Both the position numbers and the translations under genes were made by a program. The notes under the pieces are model-generated. The model had not been told where the DNA came from. It worked only from the letters and a program-made list of their open reading frames with translations, and searched no databases. Source: Xiphias gladius (taxonomy: Eukaryota > Chordata > Actinopteri > Istiophoriformes > Xiphiidae). Taken from it: a stretch of DNA of 64,000 bases. This document shows positions 53,067 to 64,000 of this stretch, piece after piece; within the stretch, counting starts at the first letter, position 1; each line of letters opens with the position of its first letter. The stretch covers positions 14,504,206 through 14,568,205 of the forward strand of contig NC_053417.1 of the NCBI RefSeq assembly GCF_016859285.1, given 5' to 3'.

Positions 53067-53397
53067 TCAACGGGAACATCTCTTTCCAGAAGCAGTTTTC
53101 CTGTTACTCTGGCTAATCCAGATAACATGCTGTAAACAGTTTTGACAGGGACAAGTTCGTCTGTAGAAAGTAGCTCCACTGAACACTATGTTGTGGCACA
53201 TTTTTAAATCAAATTTTCATTGCTGCGAGCAACACAAGCAAAATTCCATTCACCTCCATTACACTGAGGTGGCAGCAGAAATCTCAGAGATGGATATCCC
53301 AACACGTGGACAGAAACAAAAAAATGAAACTATCGGCATGGCTAAATACCACTACAGGTAAGTAAAAATTATTCTTTTTTTTGTGAACCCACCCTTT
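52843..53397. mobile_element. MITE-like non-autonomous DNA element, 555 bp
   Basis: The left end AAAGGGTTGGTTCAC (52843-52857) and right end GTGAACCCACCCTTT (53383-53397) are inverted repeats matching at 14 of 15 positions. The interior has no coding capacity. No target-site duplication is evident. Interior words (CATTCACCTCCATTACACTG, AGAAATCTCAGAGATGGATA) look like a dispersed teleost repeat. Confidence 0.75.
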
Positions 53398-53399
53398 TC

Positions 53400-56195
53400 C
53401 GGTCTGTATTGAAATAGTTGTATTGTAGAGGAGTAACACTTGCAGTGAAATGGCCTTTAAGGAGCACTCTGCCAGTTTTACGCACGCATTGCATTTGACC
53501 TGCCTCTTTTAAATGATCAATTTCAACATTGTCTTTTAAGGTTTTTCTGTTTCAAATTAACAGTGTACTGGTTGCTGGACTGAACTATCAGTGCATCAGT
53601 TTTTATGATGTGTTGTATGTTCCTAAACTCAATTGTATGAAGTCACTACTAACGTTACATCAATGTGGGGAAGTAAAGGCACTTTTATTAATGAAGCAGT
53701 TTGGCAGGACACAGAGATGTTGTTGGGCTCAAGTTTGGGGTCTTTCAGCTACAAGAAAATCTCTGTAAACAAAAGTCCTTCTGCTTGAAAGCGCAGGCAT
53801 TACGAATATGTGTTTTGTTTACTTTCTGTTCATTTAAAAAGACAGATTGTATATGAAATAATGTGTTTATGACATTAAAAGTATTAAGTGTGGACTGGTG
53901 AATTAATTAATCATATCATAGCAAACTCTGCATATGGTCACAGTATGATAGCCATAAGCACTTTTCAGAGGAAAGCAGCTATTGTCTCTGTGTGCTCTGT
54001 TATTCTAATGGCTGCAGAGGACATGGATGAATAAGCTCAATGGCAGACATGTGATTCTCATTGCCAATTTGGATGTTAATGGAGGCTTGTGGAAGACAAA
54101 TCTGATCCTCTGGCCTTCACATATACAAATGGATCCCACAAGGTTGCCAGGTAGTGGATGGGAGGATAAAAGTTACACGTGATCCAGATCCTTGGCAAAC
54201 TACAGCAAATTGATTATTTTATGGGCATCTATGTATATGCAGGAGAAGAAGAGAGATAAACGGTGGAAAATGCAGACAGAATAAGAGTATGTAGGCAAGT
54301 ATGCATGTGGGATGTCATGTTCTGAGCCAAACAGGAGGATTGGGATTGTCCCCATCCAGGCATTTTGAATGGATTAATGAATCCTGGCTTTATTTGCTCC
54401 AGACATGTCACCTGTCAGAATTGCTCTTTAAAATATTCAAACCATCTCTGAAACACAGAACGTTGTGAGTATCTTTTTGTCTTTATTCCAGCTGCTTTTG
54501 ATTGTATACGGTATTTCAGCAAAAGTTGTTTTCAGTTTATGAATAGAGGCAGACCCTCTTCTCTCCACGGATGTATTATAAAATACTATAGCACATATTA
54601 TTACAGGAGACCATCAAAGGAAAGCTTTGATGCTGCCTGTATATTATAGTTAGTGCAGGGCTGATCAGCAAAGATATTAAAATTGTTTAACCAATTTCCA
54701 TTATTCACCATGTAGCTGTAAAAGGAAACAAAAAGGAAATTAAATATCCTATCGGACATTCTCATTTTAATCATGTGTTTCTTTGTGGCTCCTCAATTGG
54801 TTTTTTACTGCTCTGTCAGAGCCCCCTAACTGCTATAAGGGGGCTTTGACAGATGGCAATGATGGATTTTCTGTGTGCACGGCAAACATACAAAAGGCAC
54901 AGCTGAGGGAAACAACAGAGTAACTATACTGACAAAAAAGAGGAGAAAACAGAAACGAACCAGGTAAAGAAGACAGACAAAAGAGAGAGAAAAAAACAGA
55001 AGAAAATCAGTGAAAGACAAGCCAGTTAAAGAATTTAGGCAATTCTTTCATGTTTTAATTCAGCATTAGGATGCTTTCAAAACGTTTTATTTTATCCACT
55101 AATGAGAGCCATGTTTAAGGGTGTGTCATTTGAACCGTCAATCAGTGGAGGCTGCAACAAATACAAAATTTTGAAAGCCCTCTGCATGGGAGTGTTTTCC
55201 TCCCTCCTCTCCTCTGCACACACTATCTGTCCATCCAGCCTGCCGGATCCTGCATCTCCCCTGTGGTAAATAGAGTGGTTGGGAACAGGAAAAACAGGGT
55301 AGGCTGTAATTCAAGCATAAAAGATGGATTAATGGCAGTGGAATGGTAGATATCTGCATCCTGGAAAAAGAAAAACAGACACCACGAGGAGAAAGAATTA
55401 GAGGGATTAAGCGGAAAGGAAGGGAATGGAGCAAGGTAAATCAGGGGGGGGGGGCAGTGTTTAGTGAAGAGAAAGAAAGAAACGAGAACACCAATGACGT
55501 CACAAAGGAATAAAGTGCACGGTTCAGGAGCATTGTGCATGTGGACCCTTGAATGTGATCGTCTAGAAAAAAGAGACTGTAAGCACAACGTGATGGATGT
55601 GGGAGGCAGTGTGGTCATGTGTGTACACAGAGCGTGTACACGAAGATGCAGATGTGGTGAATAGCACTCTGTGCTCTTCGGGGGTCTCCGGGACAAACTG
55701 GCAGTGACAAGACGTTTTTGCCCTCCACATTTCTTCCACTTTCTCAGTGTCAGTCAGACCTCAACTACATCTGGTGTGTGTGTGTATGTGTGCAGCAGAG
55801 GCTGCCATATCCATGACTGCGTATTGCATCTTTATGGTGGATCCTTTTCTCAGAATGTGCATAAATGAATCAGATTTTGAGGGCTCCCAGACCCTTAGGG
55901 ACTCTGAAAAGCCCTTGGTACACTGTGTCTCAACTGACGTGTTCATTGATTGATGGCAATATCTTCTGTAAGGATGGAGGCCTTCAAGGTTGCTCCTGCA
56001 TTGTTATTACTGTGTTATTGTGTTAATATAGGACCACAGTAAAAATTTGGGACCACTATGGACATAAGTTGTGTTAAATTTCAGTGTTTTATTAATTTAA
56101 TTTGATTTCATGCATAACATCTTGTTTGTGTTTCATGGTATTAAATAGCTTACTGTTTAATTTAATTTTTCCTTTGTACGTACATATCCCATACT
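53400..56195. other. Intergenic, no gene seen
   Basis: No recognisable exon. A G10 run occurs at about 55445-55454. A minus-strand frame at 55223-55696 (157 codons) is Pro/Ser/His-rich, without a domain. Confidence 0.45.
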
Positions 56196-56199
56196 CTAC

Positions 56200-56645
56200 T
56201 GAGTCTGTGTTCCATCGGTCCTCCACTTTGGTGCAGCCTGAAACATCTCAACAACTATTACGTGGAGTGCCATGGATTTTTGATCAGAAAATCATGGTCC
56301 CCAGAAAATGAATCATGGCTATTTTGAACCCTGACTTTTCTTCTCGTGTCACCGTGAGATTGACATTTTTGGTTGCTTGTGAAATGTCTTGACAAGTATC
56401 GGATGGATTGCCATGACATTTGGTACAGACATTCATACTGCCCTCAGGACAAATTGTAATACCTTTGGTTACCCCCTGACTTCTCATCTAGCGCAATCAT
56501 CAGGTCAAAATGTTATTTGTCCAATACTTTGGTTAATGACCAAATACCTACAAAACTAAAGACATCCCCCTTCAGCCTCGGCTGTAGCCTACTGACTACA
56601 GCATCACAGAGCCGCTAGCGTGGCTGTAAACTCCCTAGGTAAGAT
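56200..56645. repeat. Teleost dispersed repeat with internal ~120-bp units
   Basis: It contains words I recognise as abundant in percomorph genomes: CTCAACAACTATT, GGATGGATTGCCATGACATT, TGGTACAGACATTCAT, AATCATCAGGTCAAAATGTT and ACAGCATCACAGAGCCGCTA. CTCAACAACTATT/TTGACAAGTATC and TGACTTTTCTTCTCGTG/TGACTTCTCATCTAGCG mark two diverged internal tandem units of roughly 120-180 bp. Plus orientation is arbitrary. Confidence 0.7.
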
Positions 56646-56649
56646 ATCT

Positions 56650-57780
56650 GTGTGTTTGTGTCTGGTTTTGCGTGTATGTTATGTATACATAGTTTTATTA
56701 CAGAATAAAGCCAAACCAAACCATTACCTAATCTTAAGGCCTTGTTCTGTAGAGGGACCCTGCATCAAAATCGAGTTTTAAGAGCTTTAAATTGATATTG
56801 TGCTCACATGGTGCATATTCTTAAATTCATTTTCTTTGATCAAATTACCACAAACACAGCAAACCTTGAGTCAGGTGGTATTCGAGCAAAGGAGTAATAG
56901 TTGGTTTTTGGTGCTCTAGGCAAAATATAATTAAGCTGCCATGTGTGGTCGGCTCTGTGCTTTGTACTTGATTGATACTTGGAAGCAAAAGGGAGGGTAT
57001 GAACACAATGCACAGAGAGTGGGAGGAGAAGGGGGTCGCTAGGAGCTGACTCAATTTTACCTTGAGGTCGCCTTTAGCAGGTTACTCTGGCCATGTGTAC
57101 CTGCATGTCACGGTACAGTGCAGACCTTCAGCAGTAAGGAACAGTGAGTAAAGTAGAGAGTAAAGAGAAGAATGACAGTGAAGTAGAGATAACCACCAGA
57201 TGAGCCGCAGCTATTTGTTGAGACAGATCTCCCTGAACACTGGAACACCACTCTGTAATCCACAAAAGATGGAGTGAGTGAGACAGTGTTAAACAAACTG
57301 GAGGAGAAAGATGAAGAGTTGCGGCTGGAAAAAAAAAAACGTTGACAATGGAGGCGTATCAATTTCAGTTTATAAATACAAGGAGTCAGACAAAGAGGAA
57401 GCCTGAGGAGAAAAACAAACCTTCCATCCAAGTGTTATAGTGAATGGAAGCAACATAAACAGTATCAAGGCAGAGTAAATCCAGGTCGGAAATCACCTCT
57501 AGGTGTTCCATCTAATGAGGAGTGAAGGTGGAAGATGGACCGCAGCCCAAATGTGAACACACACAGATAACACACATTCATGCTACCTTAAAGGTGTTGT
57601 GCTTGCTCTCCAAATGAGCATTTGTTATTCCATATCAAGAAACCAGTGTTTCCCTGTGGAAAGTATACAGTCCAAATCCAAGGTGTGTGTTTGCCTGCAT
57701 GTGCATATTTGTATGCATGCACTCTCAGGAATGCCTGTTTCCACGTACCTACTTATCATGCGCAGTTCTGCGTGCATGAG
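56650..57780. other. Intergenic, no gene seen
   Basis: No recognisable exon. A 107-codon minus-strand frame at 57108-57431 has Ser/Phe-rich composition without a domain. Confidence 0.4.
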
Positions 57781-57785
57781 AGCGC

Positions 57786-57960
57786 TGACGTCATAGTGTT
57801 AATGATAATTACGATGATGGTGTTTATTTATCTGTGGAGGTGGAAAAAGGTAGATGGGGGTTGAATGAGTGCAGTGTCAGGGGCTGCAGAGAGCGGAGCG
57901 CGAGCCAGGAAGAGCGAGGGAGCGGGGAAGAGGGAGAGTGGGGAATAGGGGTGAATAGTT
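57786..57960 (+). promoter_or_regulatory. Candidate promoter with palindromic CRE
   Basis: A perfect TGACGTCA (57786-57793) is followed by a weak TTTATTTAT A/T box (about 57822-57830). A GC- and purine-rich block (57870-57960, with GAGAGCGGAGCGCGAGCCAG) stands out from the AT-rich surroundings. This looks like a start site for a gene whose coding exons lie beyond the window, or for a non-coding RNA. It is inference from composition and motif only. Confidence 0.3.
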
Positions 57961-57969
57961 CTCTGTGTG

Positions 57970-60900
57970 GGGATTGAGAGAAAAGAGAGAGCCTCTTGTG
58001 GTATGTTTACTTGTCAGAATAATTCCTCGTCTGATTGATCGTATCTGGGTTTTTGTGTCTGCATGTATGTGTCTGTGTCACCAAATGGGTGACAAAATTG
58101 AAATATCATGCTTCCCCATGCTATAATTTAAGTGTGACCATTAAGTTTATAATGTACTAAGTGTCATCATACGTTGATATGTTACTCCATGTAATTAAAT
58201 TTACTAACTCCTTGGACACTGTAAGTAATGTCTGGCCTAGGCTAAGAGAGGGGTGTGTGTCAGAAGGCTAGCTCCTGCTTATTCCACTAATGTGATTTAT
58301 AATGGCATAACCCTACAGACAAACTCCATGTGACAGGCAGTGTAAATCTCAGCTTGGCTAGATGCTGCATTGGACTGAGAGACATCAGTGGAGGTACAGT
58401 ATATTTCATAAGAGAATGAGGCAAATATAATGTGCTTAATTGAAATTAAAGGTAACCACAGGTGATAACTCCATAATTATCCAAGTGTATTTACCCAGCT
58501 GTGGTTTGTTTGTATGATTAATCCATGTTCTTCTGAACTGCATGGACCACTGCGATGCAATCATCCACAATCCTCAATCTACCTAATTGGACAAATGTGT
58601 TGGGACGAGGGTGTTATCAGGAAACAAGCCATCACCGGCAGACACACTCTGCTCCGTCTTGAAGCATGGTTCAAATAATGTGGAAACAATTGCAGTGAGT
58701 CCTAAGCTCAGATCTGAGTGTTTCCTGAGTTTAAAGCCGCTAAAGAGCTGGTTAAATCAGGCTGGTTCTCATTATTCAATAAGCTAAGAGGGGGAGGAAT
58801 GGGGGAGAAGGGGGTTCTTGATGTTGGGAGGATTGAAGGAGGATGGAGGGTGGAAAGAGCCACACAAAATTAAGGAGGAGGAAATTTCAGAGGAAACTGT
58901 TTGATCACATAATCAAAAATCTCCAACATGACAATAGGAAGCAGGAATTATTCGAAAAATGATGAGGGTGATTAAAAAGGAGCCAGGCGGACACAAAAAC
59001 ATACACTCTGACATACACAAACAAACATGAATACATAAAAGAGGGTGTTTAGGAAGATTGTGCTCATCTCCTGTTACAGTCAATGAAACATTAAGTGTGT
59101 CAGTCACCACGGTGTATTTGCGTGGTGTCAGGTTAGTGCCCTATGCAGAGAGGCTCTTCTCACTCGTGGGAGTGTTTCCGTGTTTATGTGTGTACGTGAA
59201 GTCATGTGCACGCACATGTGAGCACGTCTCCCTATTTCTGTTTAATGAAGCTCTCTCATGTAAAATCAGTCTTAACACATGATTGGGCTCCTGGGTGTCA
59301 CCCTGACTAAGGCTTCTAATCTGATAAGAGTGTCTTTGTTAGCCCATGTATAGACACATATAGTAAATTGTTATACTAACATGATGATCAACTGTCAGCA
59401 GATAAGATATTTTAGCTTCACACCAAAGATTTCTGAAGGTGCCAGTGCGGAGTATGGACTGTGGCGTGACTGTGTTTATGGCACTGTTCCCATAGCTTCT
59501 CAAGGAGCATGACCCTACAGTTCCCAGGGTGAGGAGACCAAACAGGCTGTGGAAACCCGGCAACAGTGTGACCATTCATGCCATAAAAAGATCTCCGTGT
59601 ACCAGCTCCTTCTCTCCTAGGACAGAGGTGTCACTTCGATTCAGGAGTTTGGGATGTTGGAACAAACTATTTTGTGTCCTATCGAGCAGCGTAAGAGACA
59701 TTGCATAAGTCGAGGGTAATAGCAACCGGGCATGGCAGTGCGAGCTCTGTCTCTTCCTCCATCTGCTACTGCTCAGTCTGGGCTCCTGTGTTTATGATAA
59801 AAAGGCTATGACAGGGCAGTAATGACACTGCATCAACTGGCCAAATGGGATGGATGTCAAGTCTCAGTGACTGACGGTGGATTAGCTGTTCTCTCTCCCA
59901 CTTTCTTCCTCCCGTGATGGCCACAGAGTCCAATGAAGCAGTGAATGCCATCTCTGTGAAGTATGCCACATTACACCTTTACCAAGTAACGGAAGAATAT
60001 TATATTAGAACCTACGCATTGCTGTGCTAGAGACTGAGGTGAGGCCCTCACTACAAAGTAAACAATCCCTGGGTGGCCCCTGTTCTTCCTTGCTCTTTAG
60101 CGGATGTTCTGAGTACAATAGGTCATGTAGCATTGAGAGCTATATAAACAACCCAGCCCGACTCATAGGGTCATATGTTAGCCATCATGCCGGCAATTAG
60201 CCTGAGTAATTCCTCAGTTATAAATACAAGCCATGTCATTTGTTGCTGATGTTGAAACATTTTCTCTAGATTGAAGACATCCTAAAGCAGAACGCGATGT
60301 CCAAGTAAAGCCAAGGGTCATGATTAACTATTTATGGGAGTGTATAGGATTGAATGGATGTGCACAAGGAGACAAAAAAAGAGTTACATTTAGGATGCAG
60401 TCTTTGTGAGTCTGCTTTAAGTGTTTTAGTGCAACAGAGCAGGGATTAGGGCTGATTTCTGTATTATATTTCCATGGAAAATGAGCTGGTGATGCAGGGA
60501 GTTGACAGGGAACAAGAGGCGTCAGAGCTCGGGCTTTATGATAGTCCTGACTTGCTGCCATTTAGTGTCACCCCATGCTCATTTTCTCTCCGGTGTCTTT
60601 AATTCCACCTGCCTCCTGGAAGGACTCCCTCCTGTTATTTTATTTTTTTTCTCCTGTGCTCGTAATAACACCTTTGGGGGACACACATCAACACACAGCT
60701 TGTCTGAGGATTATTTCCATGATTTGGTTTAGTCATTTAATGGTTGATATTTTAGTACTAACACAGAAGCAGAGTGTAGAAGAAATGTTTGTAGGCTTGT
60801 AGTTAACTAAAATGAGCCAGAACACCACACAGTAAGTATCACGCAGAATCAGCGTGCCAAAGTTATTGTGGGAGCTGAGATTTGGCTAAATAGATAAATG

Positions 60901-63900
60901 CTTACCCTGTGCACAGATTAAACTCTTAACACTAGAGCTTTCAAGGGACTGCAAGGGACCGTAGTAATTGCTTGATAAAATTACAGCACAAGATCATAGA
61001 AAAATCTGAAAAATGAAGCCATATGTTGAACACATGACCTGTCTTCAGATGGGCTCTGTGCTTGGTTTTTTTTAAGATTAGGCAGTAGGATGATAGGAAG
61101 CCATGGATAAGGCTGCTGGAGGAGCTTTGAAGTGGGTAAAGGGAAGGGGCCACGCAGGTATGTGCACTTGAAGGGTTGCTGAAAGAAATATCAAGTCATC
61201 AGCAGTGAAAGAATGTTGGGAAAAAAATAGTTTAAGTGCCGAACCTTCACCCTTGGACCCAATAGCAACAGTGTTTTTCTTTAGGATATGAATGTTGAGA
61301 ATCATATATTTCAAAAGCCAGTCTGTTCATCGGTTTATAAAAGATATGAAGGGCGAAATAGTATATCTCATCACAGTGCTTGTGCCTTTTATTCCATCTT
61401 CATTCCTTCATGACTCCCTGAGCTGTTCCATAAGTTACCATTAAAAGCAGGATAAAAGTTAGAAACAAAAGTAGAACTCTTATTCCATTTTGATATTACT
61501 GCTTGAATTTTGAACCAATAAATACGTCCTAAGTGATAAAACCTAATGCCAGTACATCAGTTGAGAACGCTAAGGTAGGACACTAAAGTCAGAGACACAG
61601 GATGCTTACAGTTTCATTCCCTCTGGCTTTACCTAAAGACTGGGTTAACTAGAGCTATTCAAAGAAGGTGAGATAAAAGAGAAGATGGAAGCTGGGTAAT
61701 CGCTAGATTGTTTTTTCATATCTTGCTCGTCTCAGGTGGCTTTGCACTGGGTCACATCACGTATTTCACTGACTAGCCTGTTCAGAGGCCAAATGTGTTC
61801 TCGCTAGTTAAAATCACACTGTGCTTCCTGTCTGCAGCCTTCCAGCTAATTTATCAGGATTAAACACGGCACAAATTCACTGCTGCAGCAACCAGACATG
61901 TACCTCTGAGAGTGGAAAGTCAGCATACTTGCTTCTTTCATTGGTGAATAATCAATACAACTTTGTCCTAACATAACATGTACACAACCTGCCACGGAAC
62001 CTCATTTTGGTCGAACAATGGCATTTCTCCCCTTCCCCCAAGACTTCAAATTTCATTCAGGAACCAGGCAGCATTTATGAAAGGCAATACAGATGAGAAT
62101 CCTGCCGAGTTGTTAAAGTGAATGGAGAAATATAATCAGAGCTGTGTTTTCTGCTGGATTTGCAGAAATCTGTTTTCATCAAATCTCTTTAGAGATGCCT
62201 CACCGAATGAGAGTGCGAATCAGTATTGCAGACATTCAAGACAATGGCAGGGGGCCATAATAGATAGAGTCCGGACACAGGGCCAGATTATCTGAGACAG
62301 CAAAAAGGGAGTGACCTTAAGTAAAATGTGTTTGCCGTTTCTTTTAACAGCTACTGTTAAGTACAAGTCATGGGCAATGGGAGAAATTATTTTGCATTAG
62401 GGTATTAAAAAAAACACAAAATGTATTGTCACACTTGTCATTTTGGGAGTTTCAGAGGGATTGCACATATCTTTTAGTATGAAATATTGTGTTTACTCTC
62501 TTGATAGCATGTGTCTGGCAACAGGTGAGAGATGGCCCCGGCCTGGGCGAGGAGATGAGCGCTCACGGTGTGCACAGAGCTGACTCACTGGACGTGGAAG
62601 AGATATATTAGATTTAACTAAGTGAGTGTCACTGGGAAATATGCTTTGTTTTGGCAACCAGGAGAACATATTGTTTTTGAACTGGTGAACACAGAGCTGG
62701 AAAGAGGGGGGTTGCCGAGTCGTCAAAGTGCCAAGACGCTCCAATTTCAGGGGAGCAGAGTTGTAATGACATCAGGGCAGTGTAATGCAGGTTGTCATGA
62801 GCGCAGCATGTTTGTCTTGATGTAATGTAACTCTGCCAGTACCCCCTGGACTCACAGCAAGGGCACGGACGGTAGAACATTTAATAGCATGACAGACAGA
62901 GAGAGCAAGAGAGACTGAAAAAGACAGAGAGCAGGGGAAATGTTGGCAACAATGGAAGACAGGTTTCAGATGGAAAATATAGCACATCAATAGCCAATCC
63001 ATCACTGCTTTCACCGCTCCTTCCACCCATCCTTTCTCTCCAGCGTACATGTGGTCAAAGTGCTGCAATGAACAGTTTCTCTCTGATGCCAGACAACATA
63101 TCAACGTTCTCAGAAAACCCAGCTAGGAGCACAAGCCCACTAATTTATCATAAACAGAAAACCAAACAGAAATAGCTCACAGGCTCCTCTCGCTCTCACT
63201 TTGTCAAGAGGGAGAGGGGAAAAAAACTGTGTGGGGTAGTCAAGGAAAAGTGAGCAAGACAGACAGGTTCCGATTTAGACACAATGCAATAAAGCACCCC
63301 ACACACATGCTAACCTCCCTCTGTATGCAACATATAACTACACTGGACCACTGACAGGGCAGAATACCAGGGCAGGGCCGTGTAAAGGGCTGGCTCATGT
63401 AGCACAGGTGGAATCAGTGTCTCTGCCTAGAGCTAAGAACATGGCTGCAGTAATGGCATATGCAGATGTGCAAACATATTTAAGACACATGCATACATAT
63501 AATCATATACTGTACATACCAGTATGCACATGCACTTGCACAAACAGCTATGCCTGAAGCTTCATATTTCCTTCTCTGGGGATAAAATAGAAAGCCCTAT
63601 GGACTTACAAATGTCTTTTACAAGGCAGAAGTTATGTGCTGGAGTCACATAAAACAAGCATGTGTGTTTCTTTTCAAATAAGCACCTATGTTTTGACTAT
63701 GAACTCAGAGTGGGGAGCCCCTGGTATCTATGGAGGGCTTAGAGCGGTACCAGGGTGTCCAAGTTTTTCAAATCAGAAACTGTCTAACTGCAGGTTCAAG
63801 CACCCCGTCGGCGTGCACATGCTCAGTGGAGGTTTCCTTGCGCTCGTTAGTACAACAGCAGAAGTTGAAGGGCTCTGTGCTCTGGAGGTGGATGAGCAAT

Positions 63901-64000
63901 CAGTCCTCAAATAGTTGAGCAACCAAAACAGAATATGGAAAAATAGACATTTTCTGATGGGGGGGTCACTAAAGGATCACTTCACTTTTACTGGAGCGAT
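57970..64000. other. Mostly unique DNA, no coding exon seen
   Basis: Few repeats and no recognised protein domain on either strand. It could be intron or 5' UTR intron of a downstream gene. Conservation with other fishes, which would reveal enhancers, cannot be judged from one sequence. Confidence 0.4.

Noticed and set aside
55223-55696. 157-codon minus-strand frame
   Set aside because: Low-complexity Pro/Ser/Phe composition, includes a poly-C run, no domain.

Overview
The window is vertebrate nuclear DNA, almost certainly from a ray-finned (teleost) fish. It holds intron-containing genes with canonical GT-AG junctions, long AT-rich intergenic DNA, many microsatellites, and decayed teleost-type transposons (Ty3/gypsy, Tc1/mariner, LINE and MITE-like repeats). 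Four protein-coding genes can be rebuilt exon by exon with the reading frame kept throughout: naa10 (+, 9.4-11.7 kb, 217 aa), arhgap4 (+, 16.1-23.4 kb, 846 aa), ssr4 (+, 26.2-29.8 kb, 167 aa) and a vasopressin V2-type receptor, avpr2 (-, 36.7-42.2 kb, 515 aa). Fish identity is inferred from gene content and repeats; I cannot name the species.

Layout: 1-9.1 kb is a repeat graveyard with a decayed minus-strand Ty3/gypsy element (about 1.8-3.45 kb), diverged repeat pairs and a large TA/TG/TA microsatellite. 9.1-12.1 kb is naa10. 12.4-13.3 kb is a dead Tc1-like transposon. 14.2-24.0 kb is arhgap4 with its 5' and 3' regions. 24.4-24.8 kb holds an unrecognised 121-codon membrane-protein-like ORF followed by AATAAA and an A-tract. 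25.0-25.9 kb is a common teleost repeat. 26-30.1 kb is ssr4, with a LINE fragment in its third intron. 30.1-36.7 kb is gene-free. 36.7-42.2 kb is avpr2. 42.2-64 kb has no recognisable coding exon; it contains an almost identical 0.9-kb tandem duplication, a MITE-like element, a teleost dispersed repeat and one candidate promoter near 57.8 kb.

The order naa10 > arhgap4 > (ssr4) > < avpr2 resembles the mammalian Xq28 block (NAA10, ARHGAP4, AVPR2 with ARHGAP4 and AVPR2 convergent; SSR4 further away in the same block). The genes are not an operon and do not act in one pathway: N-terminal acetylation, Rho GTPase control, ER translocation and hormone signalling respectively.

I found no clear previously undescribed biological system. 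The observations most worth a second look are: the apparent absence of the SH3 domain from arhgap4, the very long third intracellular loop of the V2-type receptor, the recent tandem duplication with a breakpoint inside a MITE, the orphan membrane-protein-like ORF at 24.4 kb, and two UPR-type elements at the ssr4 promoter.
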